From: Candidatus Zixiibacteriota bacterium | GTDB taxonomy: Bacteria > Zixibacteria > MSB-5A5 > GN15 > FEB-12 | DNA: 64,000 bases | Assembly (NCBI GenBank): GCA_024278935.1 | Contig: JAJRSF010000053.1 | Span: forward strand, 1-64,000 | Direction of reading: 5' to 3' | Part shown: piece by piece, positions 1-8,296 of the stretch | How positions within the stretch are numbered: the stretch's first letter is position 1 | Layout of the letters: each line of letters starts with the position of its first letter | The notes under the pieces: model-generated | Database searches by the model: none | Told to the model about the DNA's origin: nothing | Seen by the model: only the letters and a program-made list of their open reading frames with translations | Program-made: the position numbers and the translations under genes

Positions 1-1
1 G

Positions 2-835
2 GCACATCAACTCCGATCTCAGGGACTGAATAAAGGAGCGACAGCATCGTTTTTAATCTCGACTCCTGAAACGGGGGTAGACTCAATCATGCTGACCTAC
101 TCGCTGACTGATCCAATCTTACCCGTTGCACGACCTCTTGCGGCATTTCTGACTGCTATGACAACAGGGCTGCTTGTCAACAAGTTTGACTCCGACGCTG
201 AAAATCTTCTGACTGAAAAAGCTGATTGTTGTGCATCGTGTTGCTCTACAAATGAGACAACAAATCTTTCAGCAATTGCGAAAATAAAAGAAGTCGGCCG
301 TTATTCAATGTTCTCAGTTTTAAAAGATTTAGCTCCATATCTTCTGCTTGGGTATATCTTAGCCGGTCTGATTTCTGTCTTGCTGGGGAATACGTTTACG
401 AATATTCCAGAGTTTTTGACATCGGGATGGGGTGGATATGTCGGAGCAGTAGTAGTTGGATTGCCACTATATATCTGTGCGACATCATCAACACCGCTTG
501 CGGCGGCACTCTTAGCTGTTGGCTTTTCTCCGGGGGCGATTTTAGTTTTTCTTCTGGTAGGACCTGCAACAAACATCGCATCTCTAACGGTGATTCTAAA
601 ACTCTTACAGAAAAAATCTCTCATGATTTATCTTGGCTCGCTGATATTTGTTTCTATCGTTTGCGGAGTTGCAGTCGATTTTGTTTACGACTATTTCTCA
701 TACAGCACTCAATACTTGACTGCCGATCATCATGAAATGTATGCGGTCGTCTCTCATATCTCGGCGATTTTTATTCTTATCTCAATTCTCTATTTTTCTA
801 TCAGTGCATTTACAAAGAAGCGGTTGAAATTTTAA
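2..835 (+). CDS. SO_0444/DUF318-type permease, C-terminal part (5' end outside window)
   Basis: The reading frame is open from base 2, so the gene starts before the window and the first in-window ATG at 89 is internal. The segment before that ATG reads as STPETGVDS, which fits the conserved first half of DUF318-type permeases (SO_0444-like, proposed metal or metalloid efflux). A cysteine cluster CCASCC lies in the hydrophilic linker between two membrane halves; the second half carries the family-like ICATSSTPLAAALLAVG and GPATNIAS segments. About five membrane helices remain. Substrate is not determinable here; the paired cysteines are compatible with soft-metal handling (inference). Convincing family call, uncertain substrate. 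Confidence 0.8.
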   Translation, partial: AHQLRSQGLNKGATASFLISTPETGVDSIMLTYSLTDPILPVARPLAAFLTAMTTGLLVNKFDSDAENLLTEKADCCASCCSTNETTNLSAIAKIKEVGRYSMFSVLKDLAPYLLLGYILAGLISVLLGNTFTNIPEFLTSGWGGYVGAVVVGLPLYICATSSTPLAAALLAVGFSPGAILVFLLVGPATNIASLTVILKLLQKKSLMIYLGSLIFVSIVCGVAVDFVYDYFSYSTQYLTADHHEMYAVVSHISAIFILISILYFSISAFTKKRLKF

Positions 836-871
836 CTTGTCAGAACCAATCTCTCTCTGTTTTTTATCTCT

Positions 872-1579
872 ATGAAAGCGATTCTACAAAACAAATATAT
901 TCAGAATTTAATCGAATTCATCTTCCCGCATCTCTGCCTAGGATGTGGTGCGTATAGCGAAAATGAAAAAGTTGTGTGTGATGCATGTGAAAAGAATATT
1001 GAACTGATACAACTGCCTTACTGCCTACGATGTTTCTCATCTATTTCTGAAGATATAAGATGCTTTACTTGTAAAGATGATACTCTTCCGTTGCTCTCAT
1101 ACGCCGACTACACCGGTCCTATGCGAGAGATTATTATCCAATACAAATTCAAAGGAATCACATCGCCGTCTCAGATTTTTGCCGAACGGATTTATAAGAT
1201 GTATTCTGAATTGTTACATGAAACCGATGCCGATTTTCTGGTACCGATACCTTTACATAGATCCCGAGAGGCTGAACGAGGCTACAACCAAGCATCGATT
1301 TTTGCTACAGAAATTTCAAAGCACTTAAATGTACCTTTGAATGAAGATATAATAACGAGAATTAAAAAAAGGAAACATCAGGCGAAGTTGGCTATTGCTG
1401 ATCGAGAAAAAAATATTCAATCTGTTTTTCATGTAGAAGAAATTACCGAGGATGAAATAAATTGTATTGTCGTAGATGATGTTGTCACGACAGGGAGTAC
1501 AGTAGTTGAAGCAACAAAAGTTCTCGAAGAGTCCGGCTATAAGGTAGTGGCGGTAGTTTCTATTGCCCATGCATTCTAA
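872..1579 (+). CDS. comF: ComF family phosphoribosyltransferase-like protein
   Basis: 235 residues. The N-terminus has a zinc-ribbon-like set of cysteine pairs (Cys22/Cys25, Cys36/Cys39, and CLRC, CFTC further on), followed by a type I phosphoribosyltransferase fold with the PRPP-binding signature IVVDDVVTTGST near the C-terminus and the VPLHRSREAERGYNQ-like segment in the middle. This is the standard ComF architecture and length. ComF is linked to DNA uptake in naturally competent bacteria but is also found where competence is unknown, so the role here is open. The stop codon overlaps the start of the next gene by one base (TAATG), which indicates co-translation with the recombinase. No clear Shine-Dalgarno is visible before the ATG. 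Confidence 0.9.
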   Translation: MKAILQNKYIQNLIEFIFPHLCLGCGAYSENEKVVCDACEKNIELIQLPYCLRCFSSISEDIRCFTCKDDTLPLLSYADYTGPMREIIIQYKFKGITSPSQIFAERIYKMYSELLHETDADFLVPIPLHRSREAERGYNQASIFATEISKHLNVPLNEDIITRIKKRKHQAKLAIADREKNIQSVFHVEEITEDEINCIVVDDVVTTGSTVVEATKVLEESGYKVVAVVSIAHAF

Positions 1580-2502
1580 TGTCTGTTGATTTAAAACATA
1601 TAGATGACTACCTCATGTATCTAAAACTTGAACGAGGACTATCAGACAACTCTATTGTCTCGTACCGAAATGATATCGAAGAATTTTTACACTTAAATAT
1701 TAAAAGCTCTCTGTTTAAAATCAGTAACAAACATATCACTGCCTTTGTAGACAATTTGTCGAATGCGGAACGGAAGCCGGCGACAATAGCACGGAAAATT
1801 TCATCGCTCAAACAGTTCTACAATTTTCTTGTTGAGACTTATCCGGTGAAGATTGCCAAAAATCCGTTTCATTCTATTTCCGCTCCGAAGATTTTACGTT
1901 ACCATCCCAGCTATCTTTCAGCATTTGAAGTCGAACAGATTATAAACTCGATTGATTTAACTGCCAAAAATGGTTTGAGAAATCGCACAATTATTGAAGT
2001 CTTATATGGATGTGGACTACGGATTTCTGAACTGATAAATCTGACCGAATCGGAGATAGAATTCGAAGCAGGGTTTATCAAAATTACCGGCAAAGGGAAC
2101 AAACAACGGCTGGTTCCTTTGGGTGATTGTGCCAAAACGGCTATTGAAAATTATATCGAATTTAAAGAGAGTCAAAAATATAAAGAGAAGACAAATGCAC
2201 TCATCATTAACCGTTTTGGCGGAAAAATTTCTCGGGTAGGATTGTGGAAGATTATCAGGTCTATTATTGCTTTAGCTCAAGTAACTAAAGATGTTACTCC
2301 ACATACGTTTAGGCATTCCTTTGCGACTCATCTTTTAGAGGGTGGGGCTGATCTAAGAATAGTGCAAGAAATGCTCGGACATGCCGATATATCTACTACA
2401 CAGATTTATACGACTATTGATCGGGATTATATAATTGCAGAACACAAAAAGTACCACCCTAGAGAATTGGCAAGGTCCACAGACAAAGGAACGGCCACAT
2501 AA
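1579..2502 (+). CDS. Tyrosine recombinase of the XerC/XerD type
   Basis: 307 residues, the usual size for XerC/D. An N-terminal SAM-like core-binding domain (residues 1 to about 90) is followed by the catalytic domain with the full active site: Arg148 in GLRISEL, Lys in TGKGNKQR, His242 and Arg245 in HTFRHSFATH, His268 in LGHADIST and nucleophile Tyr277 in QIYT. It probably resolves chromosome dimers at a dif site. No dif-like site was recognised in the window and XerC cannot be separated from XerD by eye. No phage or integron genes are adjacent; coupling to comF argues for a housekeeping role. Confidence 0.92.
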   Translation: MSVDLKHIDDYLMYLKLERGLSDNSIVSYRNDIEEFLHLNIKSSLFKISNKHITAFVDNLSNAERKPATIARKISSLKQFYNFLVETYPVKIAKNPFHSISAPKILRYHPSYLSAFEVEQIINSIDLTAKNGLRNRTIIEVLYGCGLRISELINLTESEIEFEAGFIKITGKGNKQRLVPLGDCAKTAIENYIEFKESQKYKEKTNALIINRFGGKISRVGLWKIIRSIIALAQVTKDVTPHTFRHSFATHLLEGGADLRIVQEMLGHADISTTQIYTTIDRDYIIAEHKKYHPRELARSTDKGTAT

Positions 2503-3439
2503 ATCCGTATACCATTTTGCGATACGGCAAGCTGGCATGTCGCTTGATTTTCATCTCCAACAGTATTTTTCTAAAAGCCAAATTAGTTTACATTTTTATG
2601 ATACATTCGAAGAATTAGTCATTATTTGTCAACGACATGAAATTGATATTATTATACTGGCAGGTGGTGAGGAAAATATTTTTATAAAAGAAGTCGAGAT
2701 GGTTTCTTTAATAAAACGAAATATGTTTTTGGCAATTATCCCGGTAATTCTGTTTCATCCATCTCCCGATGAACATCTTGTTATCACCGCCTATCAAGCG
2801 GGGGTCGAAGATTTTATCTACGGTGACTGGAAAGAGAAACTTGTCGAAGTACGTATTCAGAAAATTATAGAACGAAGCCGTCGGGATATGTCAATCAACC
2901 CATCAACGCATCTTCCGGGACCAACAATTATCGAACACGAGCTTTCGGAACAGATAAATAATAACTCAGAATTTGCGGTAGCCTATGCTGACTTAGATAA
3001 TTTTAAAGCGTACAATGATTACTATGGATATTATTTTGGCGACTCGATTATACGACTGACTGCACGGATTATTAAAGATATTGTGTTTGATGTTTGCCGT
3101 GAGGGATTCGTGGGGCATATAGCCGGTGATGATTATATTTATATTGTCCCGCAGGATAAGTTTGAATTTATAAGTAAGACAATTATCAAAACATTCGACT
3201 CTTTGATTCGTTTAAAATATGAAGATGCTGACTTGGATCGTGGTTATATAACGGTTAAAAACCGGCGTGGCGTCACCGAAGAATTTCCAATCTTAACTCT
3301 GTCGATTGCTATTATTATTAATCACAAAGGGATGTTTAAACATGTTGGCGAGATGTCGAAGATGCTTGCTGATTTAAAAAAAGCAACCAAGCTCAAACCC
3401 GGCTCCAACTACATGGTCGAACGCCGTAGTAAATATTAG
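2435..3439 (+). CDS. Receiver-like plus degenerate GGDEF domain protein
   Basis: 334 residues as opened at 2435. The start is uncertain: the first about 22 residues overlap the recombinase gene and look non-homologous, and an in-frame ATG lies at 2537. An N-terminal alpha/beta segment resembles a response-regulator receiver, but the usual Asp-Asp pocket is not evident (VYHFAIR in place of an IDDD strand). A linker containing NPSTHLPGP leads to a GGDEF-like domain with YADLDNFKAYND and FGDSII. The signature loop reads AGDDY instead of GGDEF, so diguanylate cyclase activity is doubtful; a nucleotide-sensing or scaffold role is more likely (inference). The gene ends at a strong bidirectional terminator. 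Confidence 0.75.
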   Translation: MQNTKSTTLENWQGPQTKERPHKSVYHFAIRQAGMSLDFHLQQYFSKSQISLHFYDTFEELVIICQRHEIDIIILAGGEENIFIKEVEMVSLIKRNMFLAIIPVILFHPSPDEHLVITAYQAGVEDFIYGDWKEKLVEVRIQKIIERSRRDMSINPSTHLPGPTIIEHELSEQINNNSEFAVAYADLDNFKAYNDYYGYYFGDSIIRLTARIIKDIVFDVCREGFVGHIAGDDYIYIVPQDKFEFISKTIIKTFDSLIRLKYEDADLDRGYITVKNRRGVTEEFPILTLSIAIIINHKGMFKHVGEMSKMLADLKKATKLKPGSNYMVERRSKY

Positions 3440-3462
3440 ATTAATCTCAAAATTTATATCAT

Positions 3463-3493
3463 AAAAAAACGGAGCCATCGACTCCGTTTTTTT
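3463..3493. terminator. Bidirectional Rho-independent terminator
   Basis: A-rich/T-rich arms around the stem ACGGAG/CTCCGT with loop CCATCGA. Run of seven T on each strand, placed exactly between two convergent genes, so it can stop both transcripts. Confidence 0.9.
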
Positions 3494-3514
3494 ATTCAAA
3501 TATTGTATTTAAAA

Positions 3515-5491
3515 CTACGATTTCTTCTTAAAGCCTCGGTACGCTAAATGCCCAAGCAGTGCTGCCAATCCAAAGAACATCGCAAGTGAGACCCATGGTC
3601 CCATCGCTCCGCTAAGCGTTCCTTCGGCTCCTTCGTGAGCATCATAGAACAATTTATAACTAGGAATAAAGGCAATCATAAACGCCACCGCAACACCGAT
3701 CAATGCATCACCGGCAACGATTCCCGAAGCAAACAAAACACCTCGTTCATTGTTCTTTTTGAAAACATCTTTTTTCGATACCTTCTTAATCAACATAGCA
3801 ACCAACCCACCGGTCATCAGCGGAGTAGAAAGTGAAAGCGGAAGGTAGAGTCCGATTGCAAACGGAAGAGAAGAAATTCCCAGTAGTTCAATCGCTATAG
3901 CAATCATACCACCAACGATTATCGGTAACCATGGTAGCTCGGAGTTCATCAGTCCTTGTACGATAGTCGCCATCACATTCGCCTGTGGTGCAAGTAGTGG
4001 AGTCTCGTGTACGCCCGGTACATAGACAAATCCAAATGTATCGTTTAAGAGGAAGACCATAAAACCCATTGCCAAAGCAGGGAAGAACAAGCCGATAAAT
4101 TCAAGCAACTGCTGTTTCCATGGCGTCGCGCCAAGCAGGAATCCGGTTTTCAAATCCTGTGCGATATCGCCTGACATACAAACAGCAATACAGACTATCG
4201 TACCAATAGACATTGCCGTCACCATCCCAGTGACACCATCAATACCAAAATAAATAAGTAACGTACTTGTTGCGAGCAAAGTCGCAATCGTCATACCCGA
4301 GACAGGGTTTGATGATGACCCGACAATACCAACAATACGCGCAGATACAACGACGAAGAAAAATCCGAACATGACTGCCATTATCACACCAAGCAAATCA
4401 AGGTTTATATCAGGAAGCATCCATATCACTGCGATAATTCCTGTGACTTCCAATAGTACCCATTTCATAGAAATATCTTTATCGGTACGCGGTGTGTTTT
4501 CATCAGCATCAGATTTATGTAAAATTTGTGCAAACCCTTTTTTGAACGAAGTCACGATAACAGGTAGCGATTTTATGAGCGACATAAACCCACCAACAGC
4601 AACAGCACCAACACCTAAGTATTTGATGTATGAATTACGAAGTTCGGCAGAACCCATATCTGCAAGTGGAATCAATCCCGGAGAAATGATTGTACCTTGC
4701 GGAAGTTGTTCGCCGATAAATGATAGAAGTGGTGATATGCCCAAGTAACCTAAGACAGCACCCGAAAGCATATAGGCGGCGATACGAGGTCCGATGATAT
4801 ACCCGACTGCAAGCAAAGCAGGGGTCGCGTCGATTCCAACAGTCCCACCTTTAAAGAGTCCCTTGAAATCATAGTTGACAGATTCCGACCAACCTTTGAG
4901 CATGTTCATACTAATTTTATAAATAGCACCAATACCGATACCCCAAAATACTAGTTTGGCTTTACTACCACCTTCATCACCGGCAATAATAATTTCCGCA
5001 CATGCGGTACCTTCAGGGAATCGTAAATTTTTATGTTCCTGATCAACAAGATATTTCCGAAGTGGAATCATCAGTAGAATACCAAGAGAACCACCAAGTA
5101 TCGAAAGCCAGAAAATTGTCATCTGCGAAATAGTATAGGTATACCCTTGAGCCAGCAAAGCACCATTGGCACTCCAAATAAAGAAAGCAGGCACGGTAAA
5201 AATAATACCCGCAGCAAGAGATTCACCTGCGGAACCAATAGTTTGCACAATATTATTTTCAAGCACGGTGACATTTCCACCATAGAGCATACGAAGCACC
5301 GCCATCGAGATAACGGCAGCAGGTATAGACGCTGAAACAGTCATACCAAATTTGAGACCGAGATATGCGTTGGCACAACCGAACAGCACAGAAATTATCG
5401 CACCCAGAATTATCGCTTTCCATGTTACTTCAGCAATGTTTTTTGATGCCGGTATAAATGGTTCAAACTTTTCATTATTATTGTCTGCCAT
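3515..5491 (-). CDS. OPT family oligopeptide transporter
   Basis: 658 residues, strongly hydrophobic throughout with about 14 to 16 membrane segments. The N-terminal block (AEVTWKAIILGAIISVLFGCANAYLGLKFG) and the segments GESLAAGIIFTVPAFF and FPEGTACAEIIIAG are typical of the bacterial OPT/YSL superfamily of peptide or metal-chelate symporters. The start ATG precedes a short hydrophilic tail MADNNNEKFEPF. It is a single gene between two terminated neighbours, so it is probably transcribed alone. The exact substrate (oligopeptides versus metal complexes) cannot be read from sequence. Confidence 0.93.
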   Translation of the reverse strand: MADNNNEKFEPFIPASKNIAEVTWKAIILGAIISVLFGCANAYLGLKFGMTVSASIPAAVISMAVLRMLYGGNVTVLENNIVQTIGSAGESLAAGIIFTVPAFFIWSANGALLAQGYTYTISQMTIFWLSILGGSLGILLMIPLRKYLVDQEHKNLRFPEGTACAEIIIAGDEGGSKAKLVFWGIGIGAIYKISMNMLKGWSESVNYDFKGLFKGGTVGIDATPALLAVGYIIGPRIAAYMLSGAVLGYLGISPLLSFIGEQLPQGTIISPGLIPLADMGSAELRNSYIKYLGVGAVAVGGFMSLIKSLPVIVTSFKKGFAQILHKSDADENTPRTDKDISMKWVLLEVTGIIAVIWMLPDINLDLLGVIMAVMFGFFFVVVSARIVGIVGSSSNPVSGMTIATLLATSTLLIYFGIDGVTGMVTAMSIGTIVCIAVCMSGDIAQDLKTGFLLGATPWKQQLLEFIGLFFPALAMGFMVFLLNDTFGFVYVPGVHETPLLAPQANVMATIVQGLMNSELPWLPIIVGGMIAIAIELLGISSLPFAIGLYLPLSLSTPLMTGGLVAMLIKKVSKKDVFKKNNERGVLFASGIVAGDALIGVAVAFMIAFIPSYKLFYDAHEGAEGTLSGAMGPWVSLAMFFGLAALLGHLAYRGFKKKS

Positions 5492-5622
5492 AAATTCTCC
5501 GATAGATTGAGTATCTTTTTATTTTTATAAAAGAAACGTGGATAATGGGTGTTCTGTCAAGTTTTAGATTTTCTTTTTAGAGCTGTCAGTCTGCAAAAGT
5601 GGACTGACTGACAGAAGAGAGT

Positions 5623-6225
5623 CTACATAATCACGACAAATTTGCCAACTTGTACTTCGCCATCGGGGAATTCGACCGTCCAGTAGTACAACCCGCTGAC
5701 AATCATCTGAGTGTTGCGGGTTATCAAGTCCCACTTATGATGTCGATGCGTTGGATCGCTGAATGTGAAGTCATGCGACAGATGACGAATCAGGTCGCCA
5801 TCGATAGAAAATATTTTGATTTCGCATTGTGGAGGAAGATTGGCAAAGTTTAAAGCCCGCACTCGGTAATCAGGACGGTCATCCTGGGTGCGACCTTCAA
5901 AGCCGGACTTACGATACTCGGCATCGATGCGATACGGGTTCGGATACACATATACCTGCTTACGTGTCTCGGTTGAATCATCAGCGAAGATAAGTGGGTA
6001 TGCTTCCTGAATGTTTAAGACTTTTGATGTTTCCAAAGCTGGTAGTCCTGACTTCGGCGAACCAAAATCAAAGGCGGTGACATTAATCCAGTAGCTAACT
6101 GTTGGCAGTAAATTTTCAATAAAGAATTCGTATTCAAAAAATTTAAAATATCCTTCATCGGTATAGTCATCGTCAACTAACGAATCAATATGCACAAGCC
6201 GTGGGTCACGAGTATTTGGGAAAAC
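5623..6225 (-). CDS. C-terminal part of frameshifted secreted protein (copy 1)
   Basis: This is the downstream piece of the gene that begins at 8209. It encodes the last about 190 residues, nearly identical to the C-terminus of the intact neighbour (8297-10876): the segment beginning VHIDSLVDDDYTD, a fibronectin-like stretch with SYWINVTAFDFGSP, the FVYPNPYR motif, and a terminal FlgD-Ig-like domain ending GKFVVIM. Such tails resemble the C-terminal modules of secreted FCB proteins. The break lies at 6226-6230, where the plus strand has five T against seven T at the matching place in copy 2. A first ATG of this frame occurs at 6195, but independent translation is unlikely. Confidence 0.75.
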   Translation of the reverse strand, partial: VFPNTRDPRLVHIDSLVDDDYTDEGYFKFFEYEFFIENLLPTVSYWINVTAFDFGSPKSGLPALETSKVLNIQEAYPLIFADDSTETRKQVYVYPNPYRIDAEYRKSGFEGRTQDDRPDYRVRALNFANLPPQCEIKIFSIDGDLIRHLSHDFTFSDPTHRHHKWDLITRNTQMIVSGLYYWTVEFPDGEVQVGKFVVIM

Positions 6226-8209
6226 TTTTTATCGTATCATCATTAACATTGTATGAATGCTTTCTGAAAAATATCAAAGAGTCACCTATGAACATCGGAT
6301 GAGGGCGGTCAAACTGTAACGGATCAAAAGATTCATCGTAACAACTATCAGCATAAGCACATCTGATATCTTCTATCGTCAGCGGGATGTCATCAACGAT
6401 ATAAGAATTGGTTCCTTCGTTGTAAATATATTTATCGAAATTTTCAAAGTCCAACGATGCGATAATAGAAAGCGATGCTTCCCGTTCATCCCGACCGAAA
6501 TAAATATTGTACCCTTCAAAATCGACAAGCTTTGTGAAAATATCTTTTTCTGTTTCAGAACGAGAACCATTAAAGCGAACTCTGATTCCTTTTTCAATCG
6601 GTTCCAACCAAAGATACGGAGCGGGTGGAGGACCGGCAGCACGCCAGTCGGGGACACCATCACCTTGATACCAAAAAGTATCAGTTGCCATTGCTACCCA
6701 TTCATCGTCGACAAGTTGAGAATCCAACACACATATTTTATAAAGTCCTGAATCGCCATCGCCATCGGTGTCAACACCGGGATTGTCGTAAATCCATCTA
6801 GCCCATTGTGCATTTTTGGCAAGGTCAGAAAAATCAAGATTGCTGTAATATGCATCGGGGTTGTCGGGAAGGTTATCGCCGTTTGATGGTAGCTTGTGGA
6901 AATTTTCACCGGCAACATAGGCAAACGGAACTTTGAGCACTCCACCGGGCGGTATATCAAAAGGACCAACTGAGATAAGATGATGGGTATGATTTAATTG
7001 TTGACTAACAGGTGAAAATCCATCAGAAATATCTGTGGCATATTTTTGATTCGGATATTGCCAGACCGAATCATATTGTGTTATTGATGCAGTATAAATT
7101 TGGTCATAATCTATTTCATTATTTGACATGATGGCATAGCGAAGATTATCTCCAAATGGATGTGAAGATGATTTGTTGTAACTTTGTACACTGTTTGTAT
7201 GACGCATTGGCATAAACCATTTGTCATCTTCAGAAGATGATGCCCACCAGTTATATGATGTCCGAATCCCGATTGCGACATTGGAATAATCAGTTAAATG
7301 AAAGACACCTGCGACGCTTGTTGCTGAACGAAAATAGTTACCATTAATCTTTGTTAATTTACGTAAAAACTGACCTTCATATGGGTCACCATCACCATCA
7401 GCTATCCACATCATATTAAGTTTATCATCTATAGGACAAGCATTGTCTAACGTGTAATTTTGCAAGAATCCTATTATATCGTCTTTACCATCAACATCTA
7501 ACAAAGGCGAATATCCAGATCCTTCATAAGCATTAAATGTGTAATAGAAATCTTTTATAGGATTTGAAGAAATGTTTTTAACTGATAATTCAAAAAGTAC
7601 AAAATCTTCTGTGTAACTATACGACCAGGAATATGATGATTTCTTTAGTTCTAAGCCAAGTGGTTTATGTTGCCTTGTGTCGTAAGTATAATAAGGGAAA
7701 TATGTTGCAATAACATCGGATGTATCGAAACCAGTTGAATTAGTCTCAAGTTCAGATATTGCATCTTCAGAAAATAAAACGTGGTCTTCAATGTTTGATT
7801 GAATAGAGTAATTAATATCTGAAAAAAGCTCACCATAGTTACTTTGTGTTACTAATGTATCAGAACCTTTCACACCACCAAACCATGAATAAACTGCGTT
7901 CGATAGCCCTATATCCGAACCTTTTGGAAATTCACTGTACTTGTATATTAACCTCTCACCGGTGAAACAATCCCATTCAGAGAATTGTGGTCTTGTAAGT
8001 CCTCCCATACTACCAATCCAACCTGTTGCTAAAACTAATTTACCGTTTGTATGAACCAATGGGCAGGTATTATCAGTCTCATCTGAAGTAAAACTATTCT
8101 TATCTGATTTATGATTATGAATTTCATGAGAGGATAAATTTATACTAATTAATAGTGAGATTATAAAGCAAAAAGCAAAAAACATCCTCAGACCATTTTG
8201 TAGATACAT
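6206..8209 (-). CDS. N-terminal part of frameshifted secreted protein (copy 1)
   Basis: 667 residues before the premature stop. A good ribosome site (GAGGGGA) precedes the ATG at 8209. Residues 9 to about 28 form a signal peptide (FFAFCFIISLLISI). The rest aligns end to end with the intact paralogue downstream on the same strand, including EDFVLFELSVKNISSNPIKDF, the calcium-binding-like DTDGDGDSGLYK and WYQGDGVPDWRAAGPPPAP. The last residues after HSYNVNDDTIK are out of frame. No enzymatic motif is seen; the family looks like a large extracellular beta-rich protein. Intact length would be about 860 residues, as in copy 2. Either a true pseudogene or a sequencing undercall. Confidence 0.8.
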   Translation of the reverse strand: MYLQNGLRMFFAFCFIISLLISINLSSHEIHNHKSDKNSFTSDETDNTCPLVHTNGKLVLATGWIGSMGGLTRPQFSEWDCFTGERLIYKYSEFPKGSDIGLSNAVYSWFGGVKGSDTLVTQSNYGELFSDINYSIQSNIEDHVLFSEDAISELETNSTGFDTSDVIATYFPYYTYDTRQHKPLGLELKKSSYSWSYSYTEDFVLFELSVKNISSNPIKDFYYTFNAYEGSGYSPLLDVDGKDDIIGFLQNYTLDNACPIDDKLNMMWIADGDGDPYEGQFLRKLTKINGNYFRSATSVAGVFHLTDYSNVAIGIRTSYNWWASSSEDDKWFMPMRHTNSVQSYNKSSSHPFGDNLRYAIMSNNEIDYDQIYTASITQYDSVWQYPNQKYATDISDGFSPVSQQLNHTHHLISVGPFDIPPGGVLKVPFAYVAGENFHKLPSNGDNLPDNPDAYYSNLDFSDLAKNAQWARWIYDNPGVDTDGDGDSGLYKICVLDSQLVDDEWVAMATDTFWYQGDGVPDWRAAGPPPAPYLWLEPIEKGIRVRFNGSRSETEKDIFTKLVDFEGYNIYFGRDEREASLSIIASLDFENFDKYIYNEGTNSYIVDDIPLTIEDIRCAYADSCYDESFDPLQFDRPHPMFIGDSLIFFRKHSYNVNDDTIKSFPKYS

Positions 8210-8296
8210 GCAAAATTCCCCTCGATAATTTACTTATTATATACCATGCATGAAGAGTAACGTAGACGCAATCGTTTTGTTTAATAAAAAGATAAC

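Noticed and set aside
301-624. Minus-strand ORFs inside the permease gene
   Set aside because: They are reverse-strand shadows of a membrane protein gene with basic low-complexity translations.
1579-2502. Integrative element marked by the tyrosine recombinase
   Set aside because: No excisionase, attachment repeats or phage genes nearby; it is fused in an operon with comF and has XerC/D length and motifs.
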